From NCBI RefSeq assembly GCF_002813445.1, contig NZ_PHHD01000001.1:4092001-4156000 (forward strand): a stretch of 64,000 bases of DNA. The letters run 5' to 3'. The notes under the pieces were generated by a model that saw nothing but the letters and a program-made list of their open reading frames with translations, had not been told where the DNA came from and searched no databases. This document shows positions 1 through 8,543 of this stretch, one piece after another. Position 1 is the first letter of the stretch. Each line of letters opens with the position of its first letter. Position numbers and translations under genes: made by a program. This DNA comes from Pseudomonas tolaasii NCPPB 2192 (GTDB taxonomy: Bacteria; Pseudomonadota; Gammaproteobacteria; Pseudomonadales; Pseudomonadaceae).

Positions 1-3000
1 TGAGCGAGTACTTGAAGTCCTCCGACCTGCGGTTGTTGCCGTCGCCGATGTAGTCGGCGTGATCACGCTGGTGGTCACCGCTGCGCACGCTGGCGCGGGC
101 ATCCCACTCGCTTTTGCGGAAGTCGAAAATGCTCTGGTCCTGGGGCGCGTCGCGCTGGCTCCAGTCAGACAGGTAGGTTTGCAGCCATACATAGGCCTCG
201 TCACCGTTGGGTTTCAGCAAACCGTCCTGCTTGAAGTCCTGGATCTGGTCCCAGTTCTGCATCGAAATCTTGTGCAACTTGTGCGACTGCACGGTGCTGA
301 GGATCGCGCCGATAAACGACAGCGCACCGGAGACCAGAAAACCCACCGGCCCCAGGAACGGAATGACCCGCCCGGTGATGCCGAGGGTGGTCAGCACGCC
401 GCCGCCGGCGGCCACCAGGCTGCTGACACCGCCGGCCAGGGACAGTGAGCCGCCGGCAATTTTCATCGGGTCTTTCTCGCGTACGCCGTCGCGCAGGGTG
501 AACGCAGCCTGCACCACGCTGATCACGCCGCCCGCCACGTCGGTGGCCATGCCGATGACCTTGATCGCACTGCTGGCGAACTTCGCACCAAAGCCCGCAC
601 CGGCCACGCCGCCACGGCTGGCGATGCCTTTTTCGATACCTTCCTGAACCTTCTTGGCGCCTTCGTCGCTCCAGCCGCCGCTGTTGAGCACCTTGCCCAC
701 GTCCTTGCCGTCGTCCATGGCCTGGTCAACGATGTCGAAGTACTTCTTCTGGATGGCCTCGGCATCCTTGGGCAGGGCGTGATAGCCCTCGCCAGGCTTG
801 GCCCACAGGTCGGGCAGGGAACGGTCGAAGCCCATGAGTTTGTAGGCGTTGGTGCCGCGCAGTTTGTCGTAGACCTTCAAGCCCAGGGTGGCGAAGTGTG
901 AGCCGGTGCCGAGGAAGCCGAGGAAGTCGTTGGCGATCCCCAGGCGTTTCATCGGCGTGTCTGCCAGCTTGCCGCCCTGGCCTGCGAGCTGGTAGACGAT
1001 ACGGCCCATGCCGATAGCGCCGCCGACCGAGCCGAGCACGCCATTGTCCTTGAGGAAACTCAAGTTCTTCACAAACGAGCTGCGGTTCTCTTCGCTGAGG
1101 CCCGGCATGATTTCCTTGCTCACTGCGTGCTCGATGTCGCTGAAGCTGATCACACCGTTTTTCTGCCAGGTGTCGCCCAGGGAAATCATCGCCTTGCCGA
1201 AGTCGGCGGCGGCGTTCTTGTCTTTGAGCAACTGGTCGACGAACTTCGAATACACCCCCAGCGCCTGGCGCGGCAGGCCGTCGGCGCTGCCCTTGAGCAT
1301 CGACAGAATCGCCAGGGTGTTGTCCTGGGTGGCCAGCGCGGTGTTGTCGTCGCTGATCTTGCTCGGGTCGTCCATCAGCTTTTCAACGGCGTCGGTATAG
1401 CCGTCGATTTGCAGGTTCTGCATGAAGCTGTCGGCCTTGGCCGGGTCTATATCGGCGAGGGCGGTGTAGGCGGTCTGGATTTCCTGGGTCGCCAGTTCAG
1501 TCTTGCCGCTGTCCTGCAGGGACTTGATGTACTTGGTGAAGTTCTCCGACGAGGTGCTGTCGATCAGCTTCTGGTGCACTTCATCGACCTTGGCCTGGCC
1601 GCCATCGACCTTGCCCAGCGCCGCGTCGTGGTTGGCCTTGATGTCGGCCTGGATGGTCGAGTCGCCGAGCAGTTCGCTGATGGTTTTGTCGATGGACTTG
1701 GTGTCGAAGATGTTGTCGCGCACATCCCGCGAGGTGACGTCGATCGGCGGAGTGGCGGTGCCCTGATTGGTGAAACCGTGCTCGGGAATGATCGACATGC
1801 CGTTGTCGGCCATGCTTTTGGCTTCCACGGCGCGCAGGAACTTGGCGCGCGGGTCGTCCTTGGCGATGCTGCCGTCCTTGACCCCGGCGCGGTAGCTGTC
1901 CACCAGGGTTTTCATCGACAGGTCCTGCACGGTCAACGGGTTGCCGTTGTCGTCTTTTTCCGTGGTGGCGAGATTGTCGGCCGACACGTCCTTGAGCGGC
2001 GGCAGGCCGTTGTCGGCGCGCAGTTTGTCGACGTCGGTGGTTTGCTGCGCGATATCGGTGCGGTAGCCGGAAATCTGCTCGAACATCTGCGGATTGGTTT
2101 CTTCGCTGACGACGATTTTTTCTTCGCTGCCGCCCGGTTTGTGCTGGGTGAAGGCGATGAGGCCGGGGCCGTAATCGCCCACGCCGCCGACGCTCATGAT
2201 GTCTTCGGTCGAGGACAGGTACGCATCCGGCCCGGCCAGGCTGTAGCCATCGCCCTTGGCCTTCTCGATGCCGGCCAGGGTCTGGCCTTTGGTGGTGTAG
2301 GCGGCGAAGGCTTCGGGGGTAATGTCTTTGGAAACCACGAGCAGTTTGCCGTCAGCCTGATTGACCACCAGGATGCCGTCCATGGGCGCATCGACCTTGC
2401 TGATGTCACCCAGCTGGAGGCTGGCTTCGTCCTTGCGCAACAGCTCCTGGCCGGGCAGGGACTGGGCGTTCTTGATGTAGTCGAACGCCTGGGTGCCTTC
2501 GCTGGCGTGCACGGCATGCAGGAAGTTGTAGAGGCTGCTGCCGGCGTTGGGGTTCGGGTTGCTGAGGTCGGCGCCGGGCTGGGGCAGGGCGGCCTCGGAC
2601 TGGCTGATCATGTATTTCTTGCCCTGGTGTTCGAACAGAATCACCCCGGACTTCGTGTCTTCGGAGACCACTTTGAGCTGGCTGAAGTCCAGGTCGCCCG
2701 GCAGGCTGGTGACTTCCTCAAACCCCTTGGCCTTGCCGTCGGCGAGGGCTTGCTTGGTCAACCCGGCGCTGTTGAAGCTGGCAAAGGCCTGGGGCGTGAG
2801 TGCTTCGGAAATCACCAGGGTCTGGCCGCTGGTCATCTCGACCTTGACCACACCGTCCTTGGCTTCACCGACCGACTTGATATTGGCCAGGCGCACCGTG
2901 GGGTCGTCTTCGCGCAGCAGTTGTTGGTCCGGGTTGCGCAGTGCTTCGCGGATTTCCTTGCCGGCGGGCGTGCCCTGGGTTTCGGCGAGGGTGTGCAGCA

Positions 3001-3439
3001 GGTCGTAGAGCGGTGTGCCTTCGTCCGGGCCGCCTTGATTGACGGGAGCTACCGCGTGGCCGAAGTGCAGGCCCTTGAGCCTGTCGAAACCGTCCTGGAC
3101 GTTTTCGGCGCTCTCGCGGGTGATTTTGAACTTGCTGCCGTCCTGCTCGAAATAGATGACGCCGGCGTCCTTGTCTTCGGACACGACCTTGAGCTTGTCG
3201 ATGTCGAGCTTGGCAGGCAGGGCGGTGACTTCCTTGTAGTCGTCGGGCTTGATCTCGCCGGGCTTTTTCAGGCCTTCACCGGTTTGCGCCGCCAGCACTT
3301 TGGGCTTGAAGGTTTTATCGCCTGACCCGGCGGCGGCCAAGGTTTTGGCCTTGTTCAACAGCGCATCGAAAATACGCTCCGGTGCCTTGGTTTCAGCGAC
3401 GCGGGGTGAGGCGGTTTTCTCGGGTCGGTTGATCATCAT
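1..3439 (-). CDS. HrpK-like (type III translocator/effector-like) large protein, 3' end cut by the window
   Basis: The minus strand is open from the tandem ATG ATG at 3439/3436 to the window edge, giving 1146 codons without a stop. The C-terminal part (about residues 940-1060) is rich in Gly, Ala and Val and has hydrophobic stretches, followed by a polar tail with a DHxRDHADYIGDGNN-type motif. This layout resembles the HrpK-domain proteins of Pseudomonas; P. syringae HrpK1 is a putative type III translocator. The N-terminal half has two imperfect repeats, starting near residues 74 and 246, and a truncated third copy around 410-450. There is no signal peptide. No type III secretion gene is in the window, so a translocator role is only an inference. 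The start has a weak upstream GGA. The family name is a recollection; the open frame is certain. Confidence 0.6.
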   Translation of the reverse strand, partial: MMINRPEKTASPRVAETKAPERIFDALLNKAKTLAAAGSGDKTFKPKVLAAQTGEGLKKPGEIKPDDYKEVTALPAKLDIDKLKVVSEDKDAGVIYFEQDGSKFKITRESAENVQDGFDRLKGLHFGHAVAPVNQGGPDEGTPLYDLLHTLAETQGTPAGKEIREALRNPDQQLLREDDPTVRLANIKSVGEAKDGVVKVEMTSGQTLVISEALTPQAFASFNSAGLTKQALADGKAKGFEEVTSLPGDLDFSQLKVVSEDTKSGVILFEHQGKKYMISQSEAALPQPGADLSNPNPNAGSSLYNFLHAVHASEGTQAFDYIKNAQSLPGQELLRKDEASLQLGDISKVDAPMDGILVVNQADGKLLVVSKDITPEAFAAYTTKGQTLAGIEKAKGDGYSLAGPDAYLSSTEDIMSVGGVGDYGPGLIAFTQHKPGGSEEKIVVSEETNPQMFEQISGYRTDIAQQTTDVDKLRADNGLPPLKDVSADNLATTEKDDNGNPLTVQDLSMKTLVDSYRAGVKDGSIAKDDPRAKFLRAVEAKSMADNGMSIIPEHGFTNQGTATPPIDVTSRDVRDNIFDTKSIDKTISELLGDSTIQADIKANHDAALGKVDGGQAKVDEVHQKLIDSTSSENFTKYIKSLQDSGKTELATQEIQTAYTALADIDPAKADSFMQNLQIDGYTDAVEKLMDDPSKISDDNTALATQDNTLAILSMLKGSADGLPRQALGVYSKFVDQLLKDKNAAADFGKAMISLGDTWQKNGVISFSDIEHAVSKEIMPGLSEENRSSFVKNLSFLKDNGVLGSVGGAIGMGRIVYQLAGQGGKLADTPMKRLGIANDFLGFLGTGSHFATLGLKVYDKLRGTNAYKLMGFDRSLPDLWAKPGEGYHALPKDAEAIQKKYFDIVDQAMDDGKDVGKVLNSGGWSDEGAKKVQEGIEKGIASRGGVAGAGFGAKFASSAIKVIGMATDVAGGVISVVQAAFTLRDGVREKDPMKIAGGSLSLAGGVSSLVAAGGGVLTTLGITGRVIPFLGPVGFLVSGALSFIGAILSTVQSHKLHKISMQNWDQIQDFKQDGLLKPNGDEAYVWLQTYLSDWSQRDAPQDQSIFDFRKSEWDARASVRSGDHQRDHADYIGDGNNRRSEDFKYSL

Positions 3440-3604
3440 TCAGTCCATGTGAGTGGGGGCGCACGAGGACTCGATACTAGGCGCTGACGGGGCGTGAAAA
3501 CGGGTTTGTTGACAAGATCGCACAAGCTTTCACAGCTGTGAAATGAGGGTGTCATTTGGGTGTGCTTTTGGGTGTATATCTGGTATTTGGGTAACGGCTG
3601 CTTA

Positions 3605-3904
3605 GGGTTCCGCCCTTACGGCGGGTCACTTTGGAAAAGCCCCAAAGTAACCAAAGGGCTCTTGCCCCAACACTCGGCACCTCGCTTGGGCTCGGTGTGC
3701 CCTCACTCCGGCTTGAATCCGTGGGCCGCCGCGATGGGCCATCCTTGGCCCAGCGCGGCTAACCCGGCGTCCTGCCGGGTTACCCACGGATTCAAGCCTG
3801 CGTTCGGCCAGCGTGTTTAACGGGGCGCCCAGGATCAAGATCAAGATCAAAAGCAAAAGCACGGCGGCCTGACAGCCGGCCTGAGTGGTTGAATCAAAAG
3901 CGCT
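3605..3904 (+). repeat. Structured intergenic repeat, copy A (inverted partner at 4088-4384)
   Basis: About 300 bp that recurs in inverted orientation at 4088-4384. Conserved blocks include the ends (gttccgcc...; ggcgcccaggatcaagatc; ggcctgagtggtt). The centre is a large palindrome: a 16-bp outer stem (ggcttgaatccgtggg with its complement) encloses two smaller hairpins. Short frames running through it have no coding character. It looks like a dispersed Pseudomonas intergenic element. Confidence 0.7.
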
Positions 3905-3980
3905 GTTTTTTCTAGAGCAGATAGCGTTCTCCCAGACAAATGAATATCCAAATGTGGGAGCGAGTTCGGCTTTGCTTCTC

Positions 3981-4067
3981 TGTGGGAGCTGGCTTGCCTG
4001 CGATCCAGACACCTCGGTACATCAGGCGGAACTGGTTGATGCCATCGCAGGCAAGCCAGCTCCCACA
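3981..4067. repeat. REPIN (two inverted REPs), 87 bp
   Basis: Arms tgtgggagctggcttgcctg and its reverse complement enclose a short spacer (cagacacctcggtacatcagg). An almost identical 87-bp element is at 55019-55105. It sits in the middle of the inverted 300-bp repeat pair. REPINs are non-autonomous palindromes mobilised by RAYT transposases; no RAYT gene is in the window. Confidence 0.85.
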
Positions 4068-4087
4068 AAAGCCAGCTCCTTCACCGA

Positions 4088-4384
4088 ATCGCTTTTGATC
4101 TAACCACTCAGGTCGGCTACTAGGCCGCCGTGCTCTTGCTTTTGATCTTGATCCTGGGCGCCCCGTTAAAACACGCTGGCCGGAATTCGACAGGGATTTG
4201 GGGGGTAAACCGGCAGGGATGCCGGTTTAGCCGCCCCGCGCCATGGATGGCGCGTGGCGGCGGCCCCCCAAATTCCTGTCGGATTACGGGCACACCGAGC
4301 CTAGGCGAGGTGCCGAGTGTTGGGGCAAGAGCGTTTTGCTTACTTTTGCGCTGTTCAAAAGTGAGCCGCTGTAAGAGCGGAACC
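4088..4384 (-). repeat. Structured intergenic repeat, copy B (inverted relative to 3605-3904)
   Basis: Reverse-orientation homologue of 3605-3904. It shares the terminal blocks, but its central palindrome has a different sequence: the outer stem here is tcgacagggatttgggg with its near complement, again enclosing two hairpins (aaaccggca/tgccggttt and gcgcca/tggcgc). Conserved architecture with changed stem sequence suggests selection or mechanism acting on the folded form. Confidence 0.7.
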
Positions 4385-4429
4385 AATATCCGCCGTTACC
4401 CCGATAACGGATATACCCCCAACCAACCT

Positions 4430-7246
4430 TCAGCGATGCTGAAACCGCGGCAACGAAGCGATCCTCAATTTAGGTTCCTGCAACCGCGCCAGATCCGTCG
4501 CAATCTGTGCCCGCCAAAAATGCGCCCCCGCCAACTGCGCATCCACCCACGCCTGGCGCAGCAACACCTTGGCCTTCTCCACCGAGCCGTAATGCCCCTG
4601 ACGCAATGTCAACTGCGCCTTGATCCGCAACATCTGCGGCACAAACCAGCGTTCATGCCGCCCCAGCGCCAATTGCAAGGTGTCTTCCAACACCTCCAGC
4701 GCCAGCTTTTCCAGGCCCAGGCGCGCCAGCCCCAGCGCGTATTCACAGCGCAGCATGCTGTAGAGCTGGCTGTCGCCCTGGCCCTGCAACTGATGCAGTG
4801 CCTCGCCCAACTGCGGCACGCCTTCTTCCGGCGAGCCCTGGCGAATCAACAACGTGCTCTCGAAGCACAAGCGGAACAGCCGCCAGATATGCAGATCCTG
4901 GCGCGTCGTGCTGTCTTGCAACAAACCCAGGTAGTGGCGGGCTTTCGGCAGGTTCGAGGCCAGCAACGCCAGAGGAATGGCGCCCATGCACAGCGTGTAC
5001 CAGAGGGTCGCCGGATGATCGAGCGAGACGGCCTCGTCGACGCAGGTGCCAATCATGCGCAGCGCGGGGTCAACGTCGCCTTCCAGCAATTGCACCTTGG
5101 CCTTGAGGGTGCGCGCGGCGATGCGTTGGTCGAAATGCACGTCGATGATGTGCGAGCGCGGTGCCGACGGCGAGCCGAGGGCTTCGTCGATATTCTGCCG
5201 CGCGCCGGCCAGGTCGCCCATGTGAAACAAGGCCACGGCGCGCATGCGTTTGCCGAGCAGTTGCTGGTTGCCGCTGTTGTTCAGCGCGATATAACGCTCA
5301 GCCAGTTCCAGGGCTTCGGTGTATTGGTTGCACCCGACGCGGTCGGTCCACAAGCCCCACAACGCACGCAATTTGTGTTCGGCGTCACCCAGGTCGCGGG
5401 CGTCTTCGCGTACCTGGCGCCAGGCTTCGCGCATCGGGCCGCCGGTGCCGTAGGTGAGCATCAGCACGCTGGCCAGCGCGGTTTGCAGCAGCATGCGCTG
5501 GCGCACCGGCAAGGGGCTGATTGCATTGCTCGCCAGGCCTTTGTCGACCCAGGTGCGGCACTCGCTGACCAGCGACAGGCGCAGCCACAACGGCACGGCG
5601 CCCAGGGTCAGTTCAATGGCCAGCGCCAGGTTGCCGGTGGAGGAATACGCCCATTCGAGGGCCGAACGAACGGTGTGGCTTTCGGGGCCATACAGCGCGA
5701 TCCAGGTCTCGGGAGACAACCCGTCGAGGGTCTGGCCGGCTTCCTGCAATACGCCCAGGGCGTACTGGGCGTGGCGCTGTGCGGTGGAGTTGGCTTCGCC
5801 GTATTCGATCAGCTTTTCCTGGGCATAGGCGCGGGTGGTTTCCAGCAGGCGGTAGCGTTTGAGCAACTGCGATTCACCGGCGATCAGCAGCGACTTGTCC
5901 ATCAGACTTTCCAGCAGGGGCAGGGCGTTGCGCGGGTCGAGGGTGCTGCTGGCGGTCATGGCCTTCACCGCGTCGAGGGTGAAGGAGCCGGTGAACACCG
6001 CCAGTTGGCGCAGCATCGCCTGCTCGTCATCGCTGAGCATGGAATAGGTCCAGTCCAGCGTCGCGCTGAGGGAGCGATGGCGGGCGAGGGCGGTGCGCCG
6101 GCCGGTCATTTGCAGGCGGAAACTGCCGTCGAGCAGGCCGACCAGGTCCTGAATGCCAAAGGTGCGCACCCGCGCGGCGGCAATTTCAATGGCCAGCGCA
6201 TTGCAGTCGAGTTTGCGGCAGATGGCGCTCACGGCCGCCACGTCGGCATCCTTGAACACGAATTCGGGATCGAGGGCGCGCACACGCTCCACAAAGAGGC
6301 GCACGCCGGACCAGGCCAGGGCTTCGCTCGCATTCAGGCTGGCGGTTTGATCCGGCACTTGCAGCGGTGCCAGGTCGTGTACGCGCTCGCCGTCGGCGCG
6401 CAGCGGCTCGCGGCTGGTGGTCAGCACGCAGCAATGGGGCGCGGCACGCAGCAGGGTTTCGGCGACCTCGGCAGTGGCGGGCAGTACGTGTTCGCAGTTG
6501 TCCAGTACCAGCAACAGGCGGCGCTCGGCCAGGGTGGCGGCGATGCTGTGCAGCGGGTCTTCGCTGATGGTCTGGATGCCCAAGGCGCTGGCGAGCATGC
6601 CGGCCACCCATTGGCCGCTGATGGCGGGGGCCAGGTCGACAAAGCAGGTGTCGAGGTTGAACTCGCTGGCCAGGTTATGCGCCACGGCCATGGCCACGGT
6701 GGTCTTGCCCACGCCGCCCGGGCCGGTGATGGTCACGAAGCGCTGGCTGATGACTTGCCCGGCCAGGTGGGTGACCAAGGCATCGCGGCCGATCACTTCG
6801 CCGGCAGGTGCGGGCAGGCTGGGTTCTTCCGCGCGGGTATAGGCCACTGGCAAGGCTTCGTCGCCGGCAGCCTGTACGGTGACCGGCGCCACAAAGCGAT
6901 AACCCCGGCCCGGCACGGTGACGATATAGCTGAAATTGCCATCGTCGCCCAAGGCTCGGCGCAGCGCGACGATCTGCGCCCGCAGGTTGCACTCTTCGAC
7001 CACCACTTTGGGCCAGGCGAAGGAAATCAGTTCGGATTTCTCCAGCAATTCGCCGGCGCGGGTAGCCAGGGCGATCAGCAGGTACAGGGCGCGGCTACCC
7101 AAGGTGACGGGCTCGCCGTTGCGCAACAACACATGCTGGCGTGCCAGTAACAGAAAGGGGCCGAAGCCGAGGGCGTTCTCGGTAGTCACCGGGGCCGGGT
7201 GGTCTGCGTCCATACAGGACACTGCGTGGGATTTGCTCGAGCTCAT
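4430..7246 (-). CDS. Winged-helix transcriptional regulator with STAND/NB-ARC-type ATPase domain
   Basis: 938 aa. Residues about 25-120 form an OmpR/PhoB-type winged helix, ending in the typical VPGRGYRFV strand. A P-loop GPGGVGKTT follows at about 175-183, then a Walker B LLLVLDNCEHV and a TSREPL motif, as in the COG3903 predicted-ATPase family. The C-terminal half (about 450-938) is helical and probably TPR-like. Such proteins are signal-integrating regulators in which nucleotide binding and oligomerisation depend on a ligand or partner. ATG 7246 is chosen over TTG 7249 because AAGGAC lies 7-8 bases upstream of it. It is transcribed away from the bufferin operon at 7821; a regulatory link is possible but not shown. 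The target is unknown. Confidence 0.8.
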   Translation of the reverse strand: MSSSKSHAVSCMDADHPAPVTTENALGFGPFLLLARQHVLLRNGEPVTLGSRALYLLIALATRAGELLEKSELISFAWPKVVVEECNLRAQIVALRRALGDDGNFSYIVTVPGRGYRFVAPVTVQAAGDEALPVAYTRAEEPSLPAPAGEVIGRDALVTHLAGQVISQRFVTITGPGGVGKTTVAMAVAHNLASEFNLDTCFVDLAPAISGQWVAGMLASALGIQTISEDPLHSIAATLAERRLLLVLDNCEHVLPATAEVAETLLRAAPHCCVLTTSREPLRADGERVHDLAPLQVPDQTASLNASEALAWSGVRLFVERVRALDPEFVFKDADVAAVSAICRKLDCNALAIEIAAARVRTFGIQDLVGLLDGSFRLQMTGRRTALARHRSLSATLDWTYSMLSDDEQAMLRQLAVFTGSFTLDAVKAMTASSTLDPRNALPLLESLMDKSLLIAGESQLLKRYRLLETTRAYAQEKLIEYGEANSTAQRHAQYALGVLQEAGQTLDGLSPETWIALYGPESHTVRSALEWAYSSTGNLALAIELTLGAVPLWLRLSLVSECRTWVDKGLASNAISPLPVRQRMLLQTALASVLMLTYGTGGPMREAWRQVREDARDLGDAEHKLRALWGLWTDRVGCNQYTEALELAERYIALNNSGNQQLLGKRMRAVALFHMGDLAGARQNIDEALGSPSAPRSHIIDVHFDQRIAARTLKAKVQLLEGDVDPALRMIGTCVDEAVSLDHPATLWYTLCMGAIPLALLASNLPKARHYLGLLQDSTTRQDLHIWRLFRLCFESTLLIRQGSPEEGVPQLGEALHQLQGQGDSQLYSMLRCEYALGLARLGLEKLALEVLEDTLQLALGRHERWFVPQMLRIKAQLTLRQGHYGSVEKAKVLLRQAWVDAQLAGAHFWRAQIATDLARLQEPKLRIASLPRFQHR

Positions 7247-7450
7247 CAATTCGTCCTTTTTATAGTCGGGCTTGTTATTGGCGATCAGGCCATTCGCCCT
7301 TTTGGGTGCAGATGTGCAGCAGCAGTCTTGGAAAGTTGACGTCGATCAAAGAGTCGGAAAGGCCGCCCTCCTGTGGGGCATGTCGTTTTTATAGGCGTGT
7401 CACGGAGCTTGTTTCAGTTGATGAGACTGTCTCAAACCTGAAACATTTTA

Positions 7451-7714
7451 TTACCAGAAACCTGGATAAAGCAGAATGTATGCCAGTTGGCATGTAACGA
7501 AGATGACAACAACCGCATGAAATTTATGGTGATTTTTGTGGTCGTCGACGAGTTTTCGGTACGCCCGTTCGGAAAGGCGAATATTTCCAATTGTGTCGTT
7601 CGGGAAGCCGAATAAAACGGCGGTGAATTGGCGCTGTTTTTCCGGCTGTGTATCGCACTGTATCCCCAGCCCAGCCTGATACACCTGCATGACGTTCTGT
7701 CGTGTTTGCGACAC
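7451..7714 (-). CDS. Possible small membrane protein (uncertain)
   Basis: An 87-codon minus-strand frame (GTG start at 7714, or ATG nine codons in) in the gap upstream of the bufferin operon. The product is polar for about 60 residues (LSERAYRKLVDDHK), then has one predicted membrane segment (VVVIFVTCQLAYILLY) next to the C-terminus. I do not recognise the family, and no strong ribosome binding site is visible. Codon use is less GC-biased at third positions than in the neighbours. It may be a real small inner-membrane protein or chance. The rest of 7247-7820 holds no other gene I can support. Confidence 0.3.
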   Translation of the reverse strand: MSQTRQNVMQVYQAGLGIQCDTQPEKQRQFTAVLFGFPNDTIGNIRLSERAYRKLVDDHKNHHKFHAVVVIFVTCQLAYILLYPGFW

Positions 7715-7820
7715 AGACCGGATACACGCCTGGCTTTAACTCTGTTCACCAGCCGGCGCCGGTGGTTACCCACCACCTCAGGCGCCCTGGCCACACTCAG
7801 TCAAGCCAGGAGATACACCG

Positions 7821-8093
7821 ATGAAGCGTCCTTACGCAGCCCTCGCGGCCACCCTTGCCCTGTCCCTCGGCGCCTTCGCGGCCGTCGCCCATGCCGATGA
7901 AGCCAAGCCCCAGGAGAAATGCTTTGGCGTGGCCCTGGCCGGCGCCAACGACTGCGCGGCCGGTAAAGGCACCTCGTGCGCCGGCACCGCCACTGCCGAC
8001 TACCAGGGCAATGCTTGGGTGCTGGTCGACAAAGGCACCTGCACCCAAATCAAAACCCCCAAAGGCTACGGCAGCCTGACGGAGCAACCATGA
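7821..8093 (+). CDS. bufA1: BufA1-family bufferin precursor (DUF2282), copper-binding RiPP
   Basis: 90 aa. It has a Sec-type signal peptide (cleavage likely after HA, about residue 25) and a short mature part with four Cys (34, 45, 53, 74) in the DUF2282 pattern EKCFGVALAGANDC ... TSCAG ... KGTC. Bufferins of this family are ribosomal peptides in which an MNIO enzyme converts some Cys to heterocycles; the exported peptide then binds copper in the periplasm. An AGGAG ribosome binding site precedes ATG 7821. The stop overlaps the DoxX start (ATGA), so it heads the operon that also carries DUF692 and DUF2063 genes. Which Cys are modified here cannot be read from sequence. Confidence 0.88.
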   Translation: MKRPYAALAATLALSLGAFAAVAHADEAKPQEKCFGVALAGANDCAAGKGTSCAGTATADYQGNAWVLVDKGTCTQIKTPKGYGSLTEQP

Positions 8094-8530
8094 GCCGAGC
8101 GGCCCCGGCAGCGGTGATCCGCCGCCTGCTGCCCGACGCGCTGCTGTTGCTGGTGGCGCGGGTGGGCATCGCGTCGGTGTTCTTTCTCTCGGGGCGCACC
8201 AAGGTCAGCGGTTTTCTGGAGCTGAAACCCTCGACCTACACGCTGTTCCGGTCGGAATACGCCTTGCCGCTGATCCCGCCGGAGTGGGCCGCGCACCTGG
8301 CGACTTACGCCGAACACCTGTTTCCGCTGCTGCTGGTGCTGGGCCTGCTGACCCGTCCGGCAGCTGCCGCGCTGTTGGGCATGACCCTGGTGATCGAGGT
8401 GTTTGTGTACCCCGACGCCTGGCCGGTGCACCTGACCTGGGCGGGCCTGTTGCTGCCGCTGCTGGCCTGTGGCGGCGGGGCGTGGTCGCTGGACCGTTTG
8501 CTGTTTGCCAAACCTTTAACTGTTCGTTGA
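8090..8530 (+). CDS. bufD: DoxX-family membrane protein of the bufferin operon (BufD-like)
   Basis: 146 aa. It overlaps the bufA1 stop by 4 bases (ATGA), so it is translationally coupled. Four hydrophobic segments are visible (about residues 16-36, 70-86, 88-105 and 115-132), with the DoxX hallmark R-x-G-x-x-x-x-FFLSGRTK near the N-terminus and the AEHLFPLLLVLGLLTR loop. DoxX proteins accompany DUF2282/DUF692 clusters, probably in the inner membrane and linked to redox or maturation of the exported peptide; their exact role is unsettled. The longer in-frame extension upstream of 8090 lies inside bufA1 and is not used. Confidence 0.8.
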   Translation: MSRAAPAAVIRRLLPDALLLLVARVGIASVFFLSGRTKVSGFLELKPSTYTLFRSEYALPLIPPEWAAHLATYAEHLFPLLLVLGLLTRPAAAALLGMTLVIEVFVYPDAWPVHLTWAGLLLPLLACGGGAWSLDRLLFAKPLTVR

Positions 8531-8543
8531 TGGAGACTTTCTG

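Noticed and set aside
1127..3325. A 732-codon plus-strand frame
   Set aside because: It is a shadow of the HrpK-like gene on the opposite strand, with low-complexity Gly/Val/Leu composition and no ribosome binding site.
3626..4103. Several 70-130-codon frames on both strands
   Set aside because: They run through the inverted repeats and the REPIN and encode the usual translated-REP strings; they are not genes.
4130..7150. A 1006-codon plus-strand frame
   Set aside because: It is antisense to the winged-helix/STAND regulator, Gln/Arg/His-rich with no domain, and a GC-bias shadow; its first part also crosses a repeat.
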